A program made the position numbers and the translations under genes. A stretch of 6,937 nt of DNA, taken from the NCBI GenBank assembly GCA_934486965.1, contig CAKSQP010000080.1, positions 1 to 6,937 on the forward strand. The letters run 5' to 3'. Below the pieces are notes generated by a model. That model saw nothing but the letters and a program-made list of their open reading frames with translations, searched no databases and had not been told where the DNA came from. Below, piece by piece: positions 1-4,886 of this stretch (the first letter of the stretch is position 1; each line of letters begins with the position of its first letter). The DNA is from an uncultured Eubacteriales bacterium (GTDB lineage: Bacteria; Bacillota; Clostridia; Oscillospirales; UBA644).

Positions 1-509
1 ACTCCGAGATCTGCAAGAACACCGTCTGCAGAAGTTACGCCGTGAGAAAGAAGAACACTTCTTATATTTTCAAAATCAAGATTATAAATATCGTCGGGAG
101 CATATCCGATAGCTATTTCGTGTTCTCCAGGAGCAGCGTCGGCATTTATTCTGAATTCGAGAGTTGCAATAACTCCGTTTTTTGCGTTATCTTTATCTGA
201 AACAGAATCATCCCAAGTCAGATAATAAGGATTTTCAGAAAAATCGCCTCCGAATACCCCGTCGGCAAGAAGACCTGAGTCGGTTGCCTTTACAAGAGTA
301 AGTCCGTCATCGTAATAAACCGCAAGTCTTGCCGTAGATATTCCCGGATTATTTTCTATTGAAACGGAAACAGAAACAGTATCACCGCGTTTGCCTTCAG
401 CCGAAGATACTGTTATAGAAGGTTCTCCTGAACCTTCTGCGAATATATTGAAAACGCCGAAAGACATTATCAATATAAAGAAAAAAAACAAAATAAATTT
501 CTTCTTCAT
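1..509 (-). CDS. Secreted cohesin-domain protein, 5' part (runs off the window)
   Basis: This reading frame opens at ATG 509 and stays open for 169 codons to the window edge, so the C-terminus is missing. An AGGTGGG ribosome binding site lies a few bases upstream. Residues 1-24 are a signal peptide: MKKK, a phenylalanine-rich hydrophobic core, then a likely cut near FAEG. Residues about 31-150 read like a cohesin fold: an opening strand ITVSSAEGKRGDTVSVSVS, then ARLAVYYDDGLTLVKA (the usual 'YDP..L' strand), then NGVIATLEFRINADAAPGEHEI (the usual 'G.la.i.F.v...a..G'). Cohesins bind dockerin modules in cellulosomes and in other extracellular assemblies, but many clostridial single-cohesin proteins have no proven partner. 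The frame has its own promoter at 538-566. Whether a dockerin, surface anchor or further cohesins follow cannot be seen. The fold is recognised by eye; the role is inferred. Confidence 0.8.
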   Translation of the reverse strand, partial: MKKKFILFFFFILIMSFGVFNIFAEGSGEPSITVSSAEGKRGDTVSVSVSIENNPGISTARLAVYYDDGLTLVKATDSGLLADGVFGGDFSENPYYLTWDDSVSDKDNAKNGVIATLEFRINADAAPGEHEIAIGYAPDDIYNLDFENIRSVLLSHGVTSADGVLADLG

Positions 510-537
510 ATACCCACCTGAAAACTGTTCTGCTTAA

Positions 538-566
538 AGTATATAACGCTGATTATAAAATGTAAA
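538..566 (-). promoter_or_regulatory. Sigma-A promoter of the cohesin-domain gene
   Basis: Read on the minus strand, TTTACA (561-566) and TATACT (538-543) are separated by exactly 17 bases, each one base from consensus. Transcription would start near 531, giving a leader of about 20 bases that ends in the AGGTGGG ribosome binding site. The surrounding DNA is very AT-rich. Together these suggest the gene is transcribed independently of the TPR-protein gene upstream. Confidence 0.65.
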
Positions 567-574
567 TATAAAAC

Positions 575-595
575 AAAAAAAATATATAATATTTT
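575..595 (-). terminator. Weak AU-only hairpin with T-run after the TPR-protein gene
   Basis: Just after the stop codon of the 603-1403 gene, the minus strand can fold a 7-bp stem made only of A and T (arms 589-595 and 579-585, 3-base loop) that runs into a stretch of eight T. The T-run and position fit a terminator, but a stem without G-C pairs is weak, and such sequence could arise by chance in this AT-rich gap. Confidence 0.3.
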
Positions 596-602
596 CATAA
601 TT

Positions 603-1403
603 TTATAATCGGCTCAGCATCTCTTCGGCTTTTGTTTTATATATTGTTCTGCCGCCGTTTTCAACGCAATACATATAATGTTCTTTTGCTTCTTCGACTC
701 TGTCGGTTTTATAACATATTTCGGCAATTTCAAAATGGAAAACCACAAGAACGAGAGGGGTAAGTTTCGGAAATTTCGTCTGAAGCTTTTGTCTGTAACA
801 AAGTTCTGCGGCATTGTAGTCTCCCAAAGCCATGGCTCTGTCGGTATTTAACAGAAGATCGAGAAAACTTTTAGACATCATATCAAGTTTTTCCGATTGA
901 ATCTGTTTGATAATCTCTTCGGCTTCTTCCGTTCTTCCGCAGCCGTACAGCACCGAACATTTGCACAGCTTCGCCAAACTTTTCTTTTCTGCGGGAGCAA
1001 AGGAATAAAGTTCATCGACGATTTTCAGTTCGTTTTCCTTGTCTCCCAAAGCCGAATATGCCGTCAGCAAAAGGCGAAGAACATCAAAATCAGGAACAGA
1101 ATAAACATTTTCGGGATCATTCCGAGCTTCATTATATAAATTGATAAATTCTTCCGGCCAAAGCTGCCTGTATATTAGATTGTTGCCGGAATTGATAAGT
1201 TTTCCCTTTCCGGCTGAAAATTTAGTGATTTTGTAGACAGGATAGCTGAAAGCCAAACAGAGAATACCGATGATCAACAACGGTAATTCAAAAGATCCTA
1301 AAATAAGGAACATCAAAAAAGAAAAAACGGCGACAGCACCTATTCCTATATAAGCACCTGTAACAAGTCTTACTTTTCGGAGTTGTTTTCCTGTTAAAAA
1401 CAT
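603..1403 (-). CDS. Two-helix membrane protein with TPR-like repeats, function unknown
   Basis: This 266-residue protein starts with a short basic segment (TGKQLRKVR). Two adjacent membrane helices follow, at about residues 13-36 and 39-58, joined by a tight turn, so both the N-terminus and the long C-terminal part should lie on the same side, probably the cytoplasm. The rest is helical with TPR-like pairs at about 107-137 (LLTAYSALGDKENELKIVDEL), 145-168 (SVLYGCGRTEEAEEIIKQI), 184-208 (RAMALGDYNAAELCYRQ) and 222-249 (EIAEICYKTDRVEEAKEHY). Such repeats usually bind other proteins. The start is supported by AGGGG nine bases upstream of ATG 1403. The gene follows the tRNA terminator, and I see no convincing promoter of its own, so it may depend on readthrough. 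No enzyme motif is visible, and I do not recognise a named family. Confidence 0.8.
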   Translation of the reverse strand: MFLTGKQLRKVRLVTGAYIGIGAVAVFSFLMFLILGSFELPLLIIGILCLAFSYPVYKITKFSAGKGKLINSGNNLIYRQLWPEEFINLYNEARNDPENVYSVPDFDVLRLLLTAYSALGDKENELKIVDELYSFAPAEKKSLAKLCKCSVLYGCGRTEEAEEIIKQIQSEKLDMMSKSFLDLLLNTDRAMALGDYNAAELCYRQKLQTKFPKLTPLVLVVFHFEIAEICYKTDRVEEAKEHYMYCVENGGRTIYKTKAEEMLSRL

Positions 1404-1422
1404 AATATCATGCCCCTAAAAT

Positions 1423-1450
1423 ATAGTGAAAAGTTAATAGTGAAAAAGTA
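1423..1450. repeat. Two tandem copies of a 14-bp AT-rich unit
   Basis: The unit atagtgaaaagtta (1423-1436) is followed directly by atagtgaaaaagta (1437-1450), differing at two positions. The pair fills the space between the tRNA terminator hairpin and the ribosome binding site of the TPR-protein gene. It may simply be slippage-generated intergenic DNA; no protein site is recognised. Confidence 0.6.
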
Positions 1451-1487
1451 AAAATCGGCAAACATCTGATGATGCTTGCCGATTTTT
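1450..1487 (-). terminator. Rho-independent terminator of tRNA-Pro, potentially bidirectional
   Basis: Arms 1450-1466 and 1471-1487 are 17 bases long with one mismatch and a 4-base loop. The hairpin begins immediately next to the encoded CCA end of the tRNA. The lower stem is A on one side and T on the other, so five T follow the GC-containing core on either strand. That allows termination in both directions, although all neighbouring genes are on the minus strand. Confidence 0.85.
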
Positions 1488-1563
1488 TGGTCGGAGTATC
1501 GGGATTTGAACCCGAGGCCTCTTGGTCCCGAACCAAGCACGCTACCAGCTGCGCTATACCCCG
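1488..1563 (-). tRNA. tRNA-Pro (anticodon CGG)
   Basis: The 76-base minus-strand sequence folds as a full cloverleaf with CCA encoded. The acceptor stem pairs CGGGGTA with TACTCCG (one G-U). The D arm is GCGC/GCGT around AGCTGGTA. The anticodon stem CTTGG/CCAAG encloses loop TTCGGGA, giving anticodon CGG, which reads CCG proline codons. The variable loop is AGGCC, and the T arm TCGGG/CCCGA holds loop TTCAAAT. A promoter sits just upstream and a hairpin terminator directly downstream, so it is a single-gene unit. I see no integrase or repeated tRNA end that would mark an integration site. Confidence 0.97.
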
Positions 1564-1574
1564 TAACGGATAAC

Positions 1575-1603
1575 AGTATACCACATTTTCAGACGTAATG
1601 CAA
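1575..1603 (-). promoter_or_regulatory. Promoter of tRNA-Pro
   Basis: On the minus strand TTGCAT (1598-1603) and TATACT (1575-1580) are 17 bases apart, and the -10 box is preceded by TGG, an extended -10 motif. The predicted start near 1568 leaves only about five bases before the mature tRNA 5' end at 1563. This short leader is usual for a strongly expressed stable RNA. Confidence 0.75.
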
Positions 1604-1635
1604 TAGGTTATTTATGAATTTTCTGAAAATAAATA

Positions 1636-1671
1636 GGGAGAGACCTCCGCCTATCAAAGCGGGGCTCTCCC
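1636..1671 (-). terminator. Terminator of the oadB/mini-OadG unit
   Basis: A GC-rich hairpin starts just after the stop codon at 1678-1680. The outer stem GGGAGAG/CTCTCCC continues, past two single-base bulges, into CC/GG and CCGC/GCGG with an 8-base loop. On the minus strand it is followed by the T-rich tail TATTTATTTTC. The opposite side has five T after the stem, so it could also stop plus-strand transcripts. Confidence 0.8.
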
Positions 1672-1677
1672 CTTTTT

Positions 1678-1812
1678 CTACTTTTTCTTTGAAGTTACGG
1701 CGTTCAGAATATATACCGAAGCGATTATGACCGCAGTCACGATAAAAACGCCGAGATAGCCCTTTCCTATTACGGGAAGCGCGTTCATAAAGTTTTCAAC
1801 TGAAATCGTCAT
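1678..1812 (-). CDS. Minimal OadG-like small subunit of a Na+-pumping decarboxylase (44 aa)
   Basis: ATG 1812 to TAG 1678-1680 encodes 44 residues. GGAGGT (1821-1826) lies eight bases upstream, inside the 15-base gap after the oadB stop, so translation is clearly intended. The protein is a short polar N-terminus, then LPVIGKGYLGVFIVTAVII (12-30), a single membrane span reaching about residue 38, then TSKKK. The GxG-x-x-G-x-F entry into the helix is the hallmark of OadG/GcdD/MmdD-type small subunits, which help anchor the soluble carboxyltransferase and biotin domain to the beta subunit. Classical OadG is about 80 residues with a cytoplasmic tail, which is absent here, so this version would be only the membrane anchor. 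Its position directly behind oadB supports the call. Family membership is inferred from this motif and context. Confidence 0.78.
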   Translation of the reverse strand: MTISVENFMNALPVIGKGYLGVFIVTAVIIASVYILNAVTSKKK

Positions 1813-1827
1813 TGTTACGTACCTCCG

Positions 1828-2934
1828 TTAAGCGATGATCTGACGAACAAGCGCAAGAATAAGTCCTCCTGCGATGACCGATGCTATCTGTCCCGAAACA
1901 TTAACTCCTATTGAATGCATAAGCAAAAAGTTCTGGTCGTCTTCTTCGAGTCCCATTTTGTGAACGACACGTGCGGACATCGGGAACGCCGAAATTCCTG
2001 CGGCGCCTATCATCGGGTTTACCTTGTTTTTGCAGAAGAGGTTCATGATTTTTGCAATCATTACACCGCCTATCGTATCAAAAACAAACGCCAAAAGTCC
2101 GAGACACATAATAAGCAAAGTTGTCGGCTGCAAAAATTCTTCCGCGGTCATTCTCGACGCGATCGTTATTCCGAGGAAGATCGTCACAAGGTTTGCAAGA
2201 ACATTCTGAGCCGTATCGGAAAGCGAATTGAGAACTCCGCATTCCCTGATAAGGTTTCCGAACATCAGAAAACCGATAAGCGCGACGGCGTCCGGCGCAA
2301 TAAGTCCGACGATCACGGTAACAGCGATCGGGAAAATGATCTTCGTTGTTTTGGAAACGGTTCTGTTCGGAGTCGTCATTCTTATAAGACGTTCTTTTTT
2401 AGTCGTACAAAGTTTTATAATGGGCGGCTGAACTATAGGAACGAGCGCCATATACGAATAAGCCGCTACCATTATCGCCGCAGTATAGGTCGAACCGAGT
2501 TCGTTTGCGACGAATATCGAAGTAGGTCCGTCCGCCGCTCCGATTATAGCGACGGAAGCCGCGTCGTTTACGGAAAATCCGAAGAGAGACGCAAGTCCGA
2601 AAGTAAAGAAAATACCGAACTGAGCCGCCGCCCCGAATATCATAAGTTTGGGATTTACAAGCAGAGGTCCGAAATCTATCATCGCGCCTATACCTATAAA
2701 AAGAATAAGGGGCATAAGTTCGTGACCGTCTATTCCTATATGGAAAAGCCAGTCGATAACGTCTTTCGCGCCCGACATCGGCAGATTTATCAATATCGCA
2801 CCAAAGCCTATCGGCAAAAGCAGAGACGGTTCCATTTCCTTTTTGATTGCGAGAAATACAAGAATTCCGCCTATTACTATCATTACGATCTGTTGCCATG
2901 TAATGCTCAGAATACCCTCAATTAAAACGTTCAA
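1828..2934 (-). CDS. oadB: Sodium-translocating decarboxylase beta subunit (OadB/GcdB/MmdB family)
   Basis: This 368-residue polytopic membrane protein is the Na+ channel and carboxybiotin-decarboxylating subunit of biotin-dependent decarboxylases (oxaloacetate, glutaconyl-CoA or methylmalonyl-CoA). The N-terminus has FLAIKKEMEPSLLLPIGFGAILINLP, typical of the family. As I recall the Klebsiella OadB residues, all are present with the right spacing: the D203 counterpart is D135 in GAADGPT, Y229 is Y161 in YSYMALVP, and N373, G377, S382 and R389 map to N306, G310, S315 and R322 in the segment from NPMIG to PMSAR. It should therefore be functional. The start is TTG 2934, set by AAAGGA ten bases upstream; the next ATG, at residue 18, would cut into the first helix. 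It has its own strong promoter and is followed by the mini-OadG. No carboxyltransferase or biotin-carrier gene is in the window, so the substrate cannot be assigned. Confidence 0.95.
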   Translation of the reverse strand: MNVLIEGILSITWQQIVMIVIGGILVFLAIKKEMEPSLLLPIGFGAILINLPMSGAKDVIDWLFHIGIDGHELMPLILFIGIGAMIDFGPLLVNPKLMIFGAAAQFGIFFTFGLASLFGFSVNDAASVAIIGAADGPTSIFVANELGSTYTAAIMVAAYSYMALVPIVQPPIIKLCTTKKERLIRMTTPNRTVSKTTKIIFPIAVTVIVGLIAPDAVALIGFLMFGNLIRECGVLNSLSDTAQNVLANLVTIFLGITIASRMTAEEFLQPTTLLIMCLGLLAFVFDTIGGVMIAKIMNLFCKNKVNPMIGAAGISAFPMSARVVHKMGLEEDDQNFLLMHSIGVNVSGQIASVIAGGLILALVRQIIA

Positions 2935-2944
2935 AAAAAGACAA

Positions 2945-2950
2945 TCCTTT
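2945..2950 (-). promoter_or_regulatory. Ribosome binding site deciding the TTG start of oadB
   Basis: AAAGGA on the minus strand stands ten bases before TTG 2934, separated by a T-rich spacer. No ATG or GTG is available in frame before residue 18. A second TTG directly abutting the site (2942-2944) is out of frame and too close to be used. Confidence 0.6.
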
Positions 2951-2969
2951 CGTTTTTTAGTTAGGAGAT

Positions 2970-2998
2970 ATTATATCAGAAAATAAACGGAAAGTCAA
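2970..2998 (-). promoter_or_regulatory. Strong sigma-A promoter of oadB
   Basis: On the minus strand TTGACT (2993-2998) and a perfect TATAAT (2970-2975) are 17 bases apart, with TGA before the -10 box forming an extended -10. The predicted start near 2963 gives a leader of about 29 bases. The promoter begins eight bases after the stop codon of the secreted-protein gene, and no terminator intervenes, so some readthrough from that gene is also possible. Confidence 0.82.
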
Positions 2999-3005
2999 GT
3001 AAAAT

Positions 3006-3683
3006 TTATTCCGTGATCTCCATTTTGTAACTGTATGAAAAGTCGTCGCCGCTGACGATTATTGTCGCGGTTCCGGCGCCTGTCCGACTGCTGACTTTCC
3101 ATTCCCACGATACCGTTCCGTCCTCCGCTACGGTTTTGGGCTCAAGACCTTTGGCTTTACTTTCGGAGCCCGAAGCATAAATAACTTTTATCTTACATTC
3201 GCTTCCCGGAGTAAGATTGAACATATAGACCGCCGCGGAATTCCCTCTCTTTATAGGATCGGTAATTCCTCTGAGATATCTGTATTTCAGAAGATTATTA
3301 TGATTTTCGTATTCTACGGCAAGATCTCTGTCACCGGAAACATATCTGCCCTTGTAATCGGTACAGGATACCACTCCGCCGTTGAAGATGACAAAATCGT
3401 AATATGAAGTTTCTATCCAGACTCTTAATACTTCGTTTCCGTCGGAATCGGTTTCATATCTTGCAAAGTCTATACTTTTAACGCCGTCGCCGTCAAGAAT
3501 TCCAGCAATACTTTCTGCAAGATCGCCGGAGATGCCGCTTTCGGCAAGGACGGTGACCGCAGATTTCTCAGAGTCTTCCGTCACAATATTATTCGGCAGA
3601 ACACGGCCGTTCGAAGCTTTTGCTTCAGAAGAAAGATAAAATACAGAAACGACCAGAAGTAAGGCGAGTAAAGTCCGTTTCAT
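3006..3683 (-). CDS. Secreted protein with C-terminal Ig-like domain, function unknown
   Basis: This 225-residue protein starts at ATG 3683 with AGAGGG about nine bases upstream. Residues 1-23 are a signal peptide (MKRTLLALLLVVSVFYLSSE, then AKA followed by S24), giving a type I cleavage site and no lipobox. Residues about 40-66 are probably helical, and 67-125 look like alternating strands with two exposed aromatic patches (ETSYYDFVIF). Residues about 145-223 form a beta-sandwich-like domain with the pattern LTPGSECKIKVIYASG, SKAKGLEPKT, DGTVSWEWKV and GTATIIV. I recognise this pattern from the C-termini of many secreted Firmicutes proteins, where its role is undefined. No catalytic motif is visible. 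The gene has its own promoter and lies 71 bases upstream of oadB without a terminator, but nothing in its sequence links it to decarboxylation. Confidence 0.85.
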   Translation of the reverse strand: MKRTLLALLLVVSVFYLSSEAKASNGRVLPNNIVTEDSEKSAVTVLAESGISGDLAESIAGILDGDGVKSIDFARYETDSDGNEVLRVWIETSYYDFVIFNGGVVSCTDYKGRYVSGDRDLAVEYENHNNLLKYRYLRGITDPIKRGNSAAVYMFNLTPGSECKIKVIYASGSESKAKGLEPKTVAEDGTVSWEWKVSSRTGAGTATIIVSGDDFSYSYKMEITE

Positions 3684-3724
3684 TATATCAGCCCTCTTGA
3701 TTGATTGTTTTCAACTTCGCCGAT

Positions 3725-3753
3725 ATTATATCACAAATTTTTCCAAAATTCAA
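3725..3753 (-). promoter_or_regulatory. Promoter of the secreted Ig-like-domain protein
   Basis: On the minus strand TTGAAT (3748-3753) and TATAAT (3725-3730) are 17 bases apart, and TGA precedes the -10 box (extended -10). The start would fall near 3718, giving a leader of about 35 bases. It lies just downstream of the degV terminator, so the gene is probably a separate transcription unit. Confidence 0.72.
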
Positions 3754-3763
3754 CATAGTTTGC

Positions 3764-3803
3764 AAAAAAAATATCGGATATGAATCAACATATCCGATAT
3801 TTT
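3764..3803 (-). terminator. Rho-independent terminator of the DegV gene
   Basis: Arms 3768-3782 and 3789-3803 are a perfect 15-bp inverted repeat with a 6-base loop, beginning 14 bases after the degV stop. On the minus strand the 3' arm merges into a run of eight T. This is the textbook arrangement for intrinsic termination. Confidence 0.92.
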
Positions 3804-3816
3804 ATCATAAAAGAAA

Positions 3817-4704
3817 CTATATTGTTCTGTCTTTACCGAAAAAGAAGACTGCGACAGTACCCGGACCGGAATGACTGCCTATAAGAGAACCTATGTTGAA
3901 TATCTTTATATCGCCGTCTATCTTCGGGAATTTTTCTTTTATCATTGCGGCGACTTTTTCGGCGTCCTCACGGCATGCGGAATTACACATAAAGCATTTA
4001 CCCGAATAGTCGAGTCCGTTTTCCGCAGTCGCTTCCATGCTGTCGACGATTGCTTTCATAACAGCCGCCTTGCCTCTTATCTTCTTTCTCGGAATGAGTT
4101 TTCCCTCTATATTCATATTAAGAAGCGGGCATATCTTGAGTATTGTTCCGAAAACGCCCGCCGTGCGGGAAACTCTTCCGCCTTTTATATAAAAGGTAAG
4201 GTCGGTGGAGAAAAACCAGTGATTTACTTTGAGACGGTTTTCGATTATCCAGTTTCTTACATCTTCGATAGGCATACCCGAATCGCGAAGATCCGCGGCT
4301 TTATCCATAAGAAGACCGTAGCCCGAAGACGCGCCGAGAGAATCTACGACAAATATTTTTCTGTCGGGATATTTTACAGAAAGATCTTCCGCCGCTATTC
4401 TTGCGGAATTGTATGTCCCCGAAATCCCCGAAGACAGCGTAACATGAAGAATATCATGTCCCGCTTCGAGCATCGGTACGAAATATTCTTCGTATTCATC
4501 GATATTGCACTGTGTGGTTTTTGTTTCCGCACCGTTTTCCATCGCTTTGTAAAAATCGGCGTTTGAAAGTGTTTTTCCGAAATCGTCGGTCATTTTTTTA
4601 CCGTCGAGAAAATAATGCATCTTAAGACAACTGATATTTCTTTCTTCAAGATATTCCGCTGTAAGGTCGACGGCGGAACAGCAACTGAGAATAAAATTAC
4701 TCAT
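3817..4704 (-). CDS. DegV-family fatty-acid-binding protein
   Basis: This 295-residue protein matches the DegV (EDD-fold) family over its full length. DegV/FakB proteins bind a long-chain fatty acid and, in species with FakA, present it for phosphorylation to acyl-phosphate. Visible landmarks are TKTTQ at 61-65, the ligand loop LSSGISGTYNSA at 90-101, VDSLGASSGYG at 120-130, LTFYIKGGRVSRTAG at 169-183 and the C-terminal IGSHSGPGTVAVFF at 275-288 with H278. The first strand has SCCSAVDL (7-14) instead of the more usual TDST. I associate this with a clostridial subgroup, so it may not be a classic FakB. AAAGGA before ATG 4704 fixes the start. The gene has its own promoter candidate and terminator. 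No fakA is in the window, so fatty-acid binding is a family inference and the physiological role is open. Confidence 0.95.
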   Translation of the reverse strand: MSNFILSCCSAVDLTAEYLEERNISCLKMHYFLDGKKMTDDFGKTLSNADFYKAMENGAETKTTQCNIDEYEEYFVPMLEAGHDILHVTLSSGISGTYNSARIAAEDLSVKYPDRKIFVVDSLGASSGYGLLMDKAADLRDSGMPIEDVRNWIIENRLKVNHWFFSTDLTFYIKGGRVSRTAGVFGTILKICPLLNMNIEGKLIPRKKIRGKAAVMKAIVDSMEATAENGLDYSGKCFMCNSACREDAEKVAAMIKEKFPKIDGDIKIFNIGSLIGSHSGPGTVAVFFFGKDRTI

Positions 4705-4738
4705 AATTCTTTCCTTTCGTGTGTGACGTTATATTTCT

Positions 4739-4767
4739 ATTTTACAGAAGCCGCCGCAAAAAGTCCA
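4739..4767 (-). promoter_or_regulatory. Candidate promoter of the DegV gene
   Basis: On the minus strand TGGACT (4762-4767) and TAAAAT (4739-4744) are 17 bases apart, scoring four and five of six against consensus. The start would be near 4732, giving a leader of about 28 bases. A second, perfect TATAAT lies further upstream at 4787-4792 but has no recognisable -35 box at 16-18 bases, so the position of the real start is uncertain. Confidence 0.5.
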
Positions 4768-4837
4768 CCTACTGTGCGTCCGTCGGATTATACTGTTATT
4801 TTTCCGAATTCGCCGATCGGTTTTCCGTTTTCTACGC

Positions 4838-4872
4838 AAAAAAAAGGAATTCTACAAACAGTAGAATTCCTT
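4838..4872 (-). terminator. Rho-independent terminator of the lipoprotein/XRE unit
   Basis: Arms 4844-4855 and 4861-4872 form a perfect 12-bp inverted repeat (core GGAATTCTAC) with a 5-base loop, starting 14 bases after the stop of the XRE gene. On the minus strand the stem runs into eight consecutive T. It closes the transcription unit before the degV promoter. Confidence 0.92.
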
Positions 4873-4886
4873 ACGGTTGACGTATT

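Noticed and set aside
1394..1411. A five-codon frame (MILCF) overlapping the start of the TPR-protein gene, possible leader peptide
   Set aside because: The ribosome binding site is only one base from its ATG but nine bases from the real start at 1403, so it is unlikely to be translated.
1488..1563. tRNA-Pro 3' end as an attachment site for an integrated element
   Set aside because: No integrase gene and no second copy of the tRNA end is found in the window, and the flanking genes look like ordinary chromosomal genes.
1636..1671. The GC-rich hairpin after the mini-OadG gene as a small RNA or riboswitch
   Set aside because: Its position right after a stop codon and the T-rich tail are fully explained by termination, and no conserved riboswitch core is visible.
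2399..2899. A 166-codon minus-strand frame inside oadB
   Set aside because: It is a frame-shifted reading of the same codons, very rich in arginine, with no ribosome binding site. The true frame carries the conserved OadB motifs.
1915..2925. A 336-codon open frame on the plus strand, opposite oadB
   Set aside because: Its product is rich in Arg, Ser, Tyr and His with no domain pattern, and it lies wholly antisense to a well-conserved membrane protein. It is a by-product of oadB codon use.
3871..4566. A 231-codon open frame on the plus strand, opposite degV
   Set aside because: The translation is compositionally odd and matches no family, while the minus strand encodes a full-length DegV protein with all its motifs.
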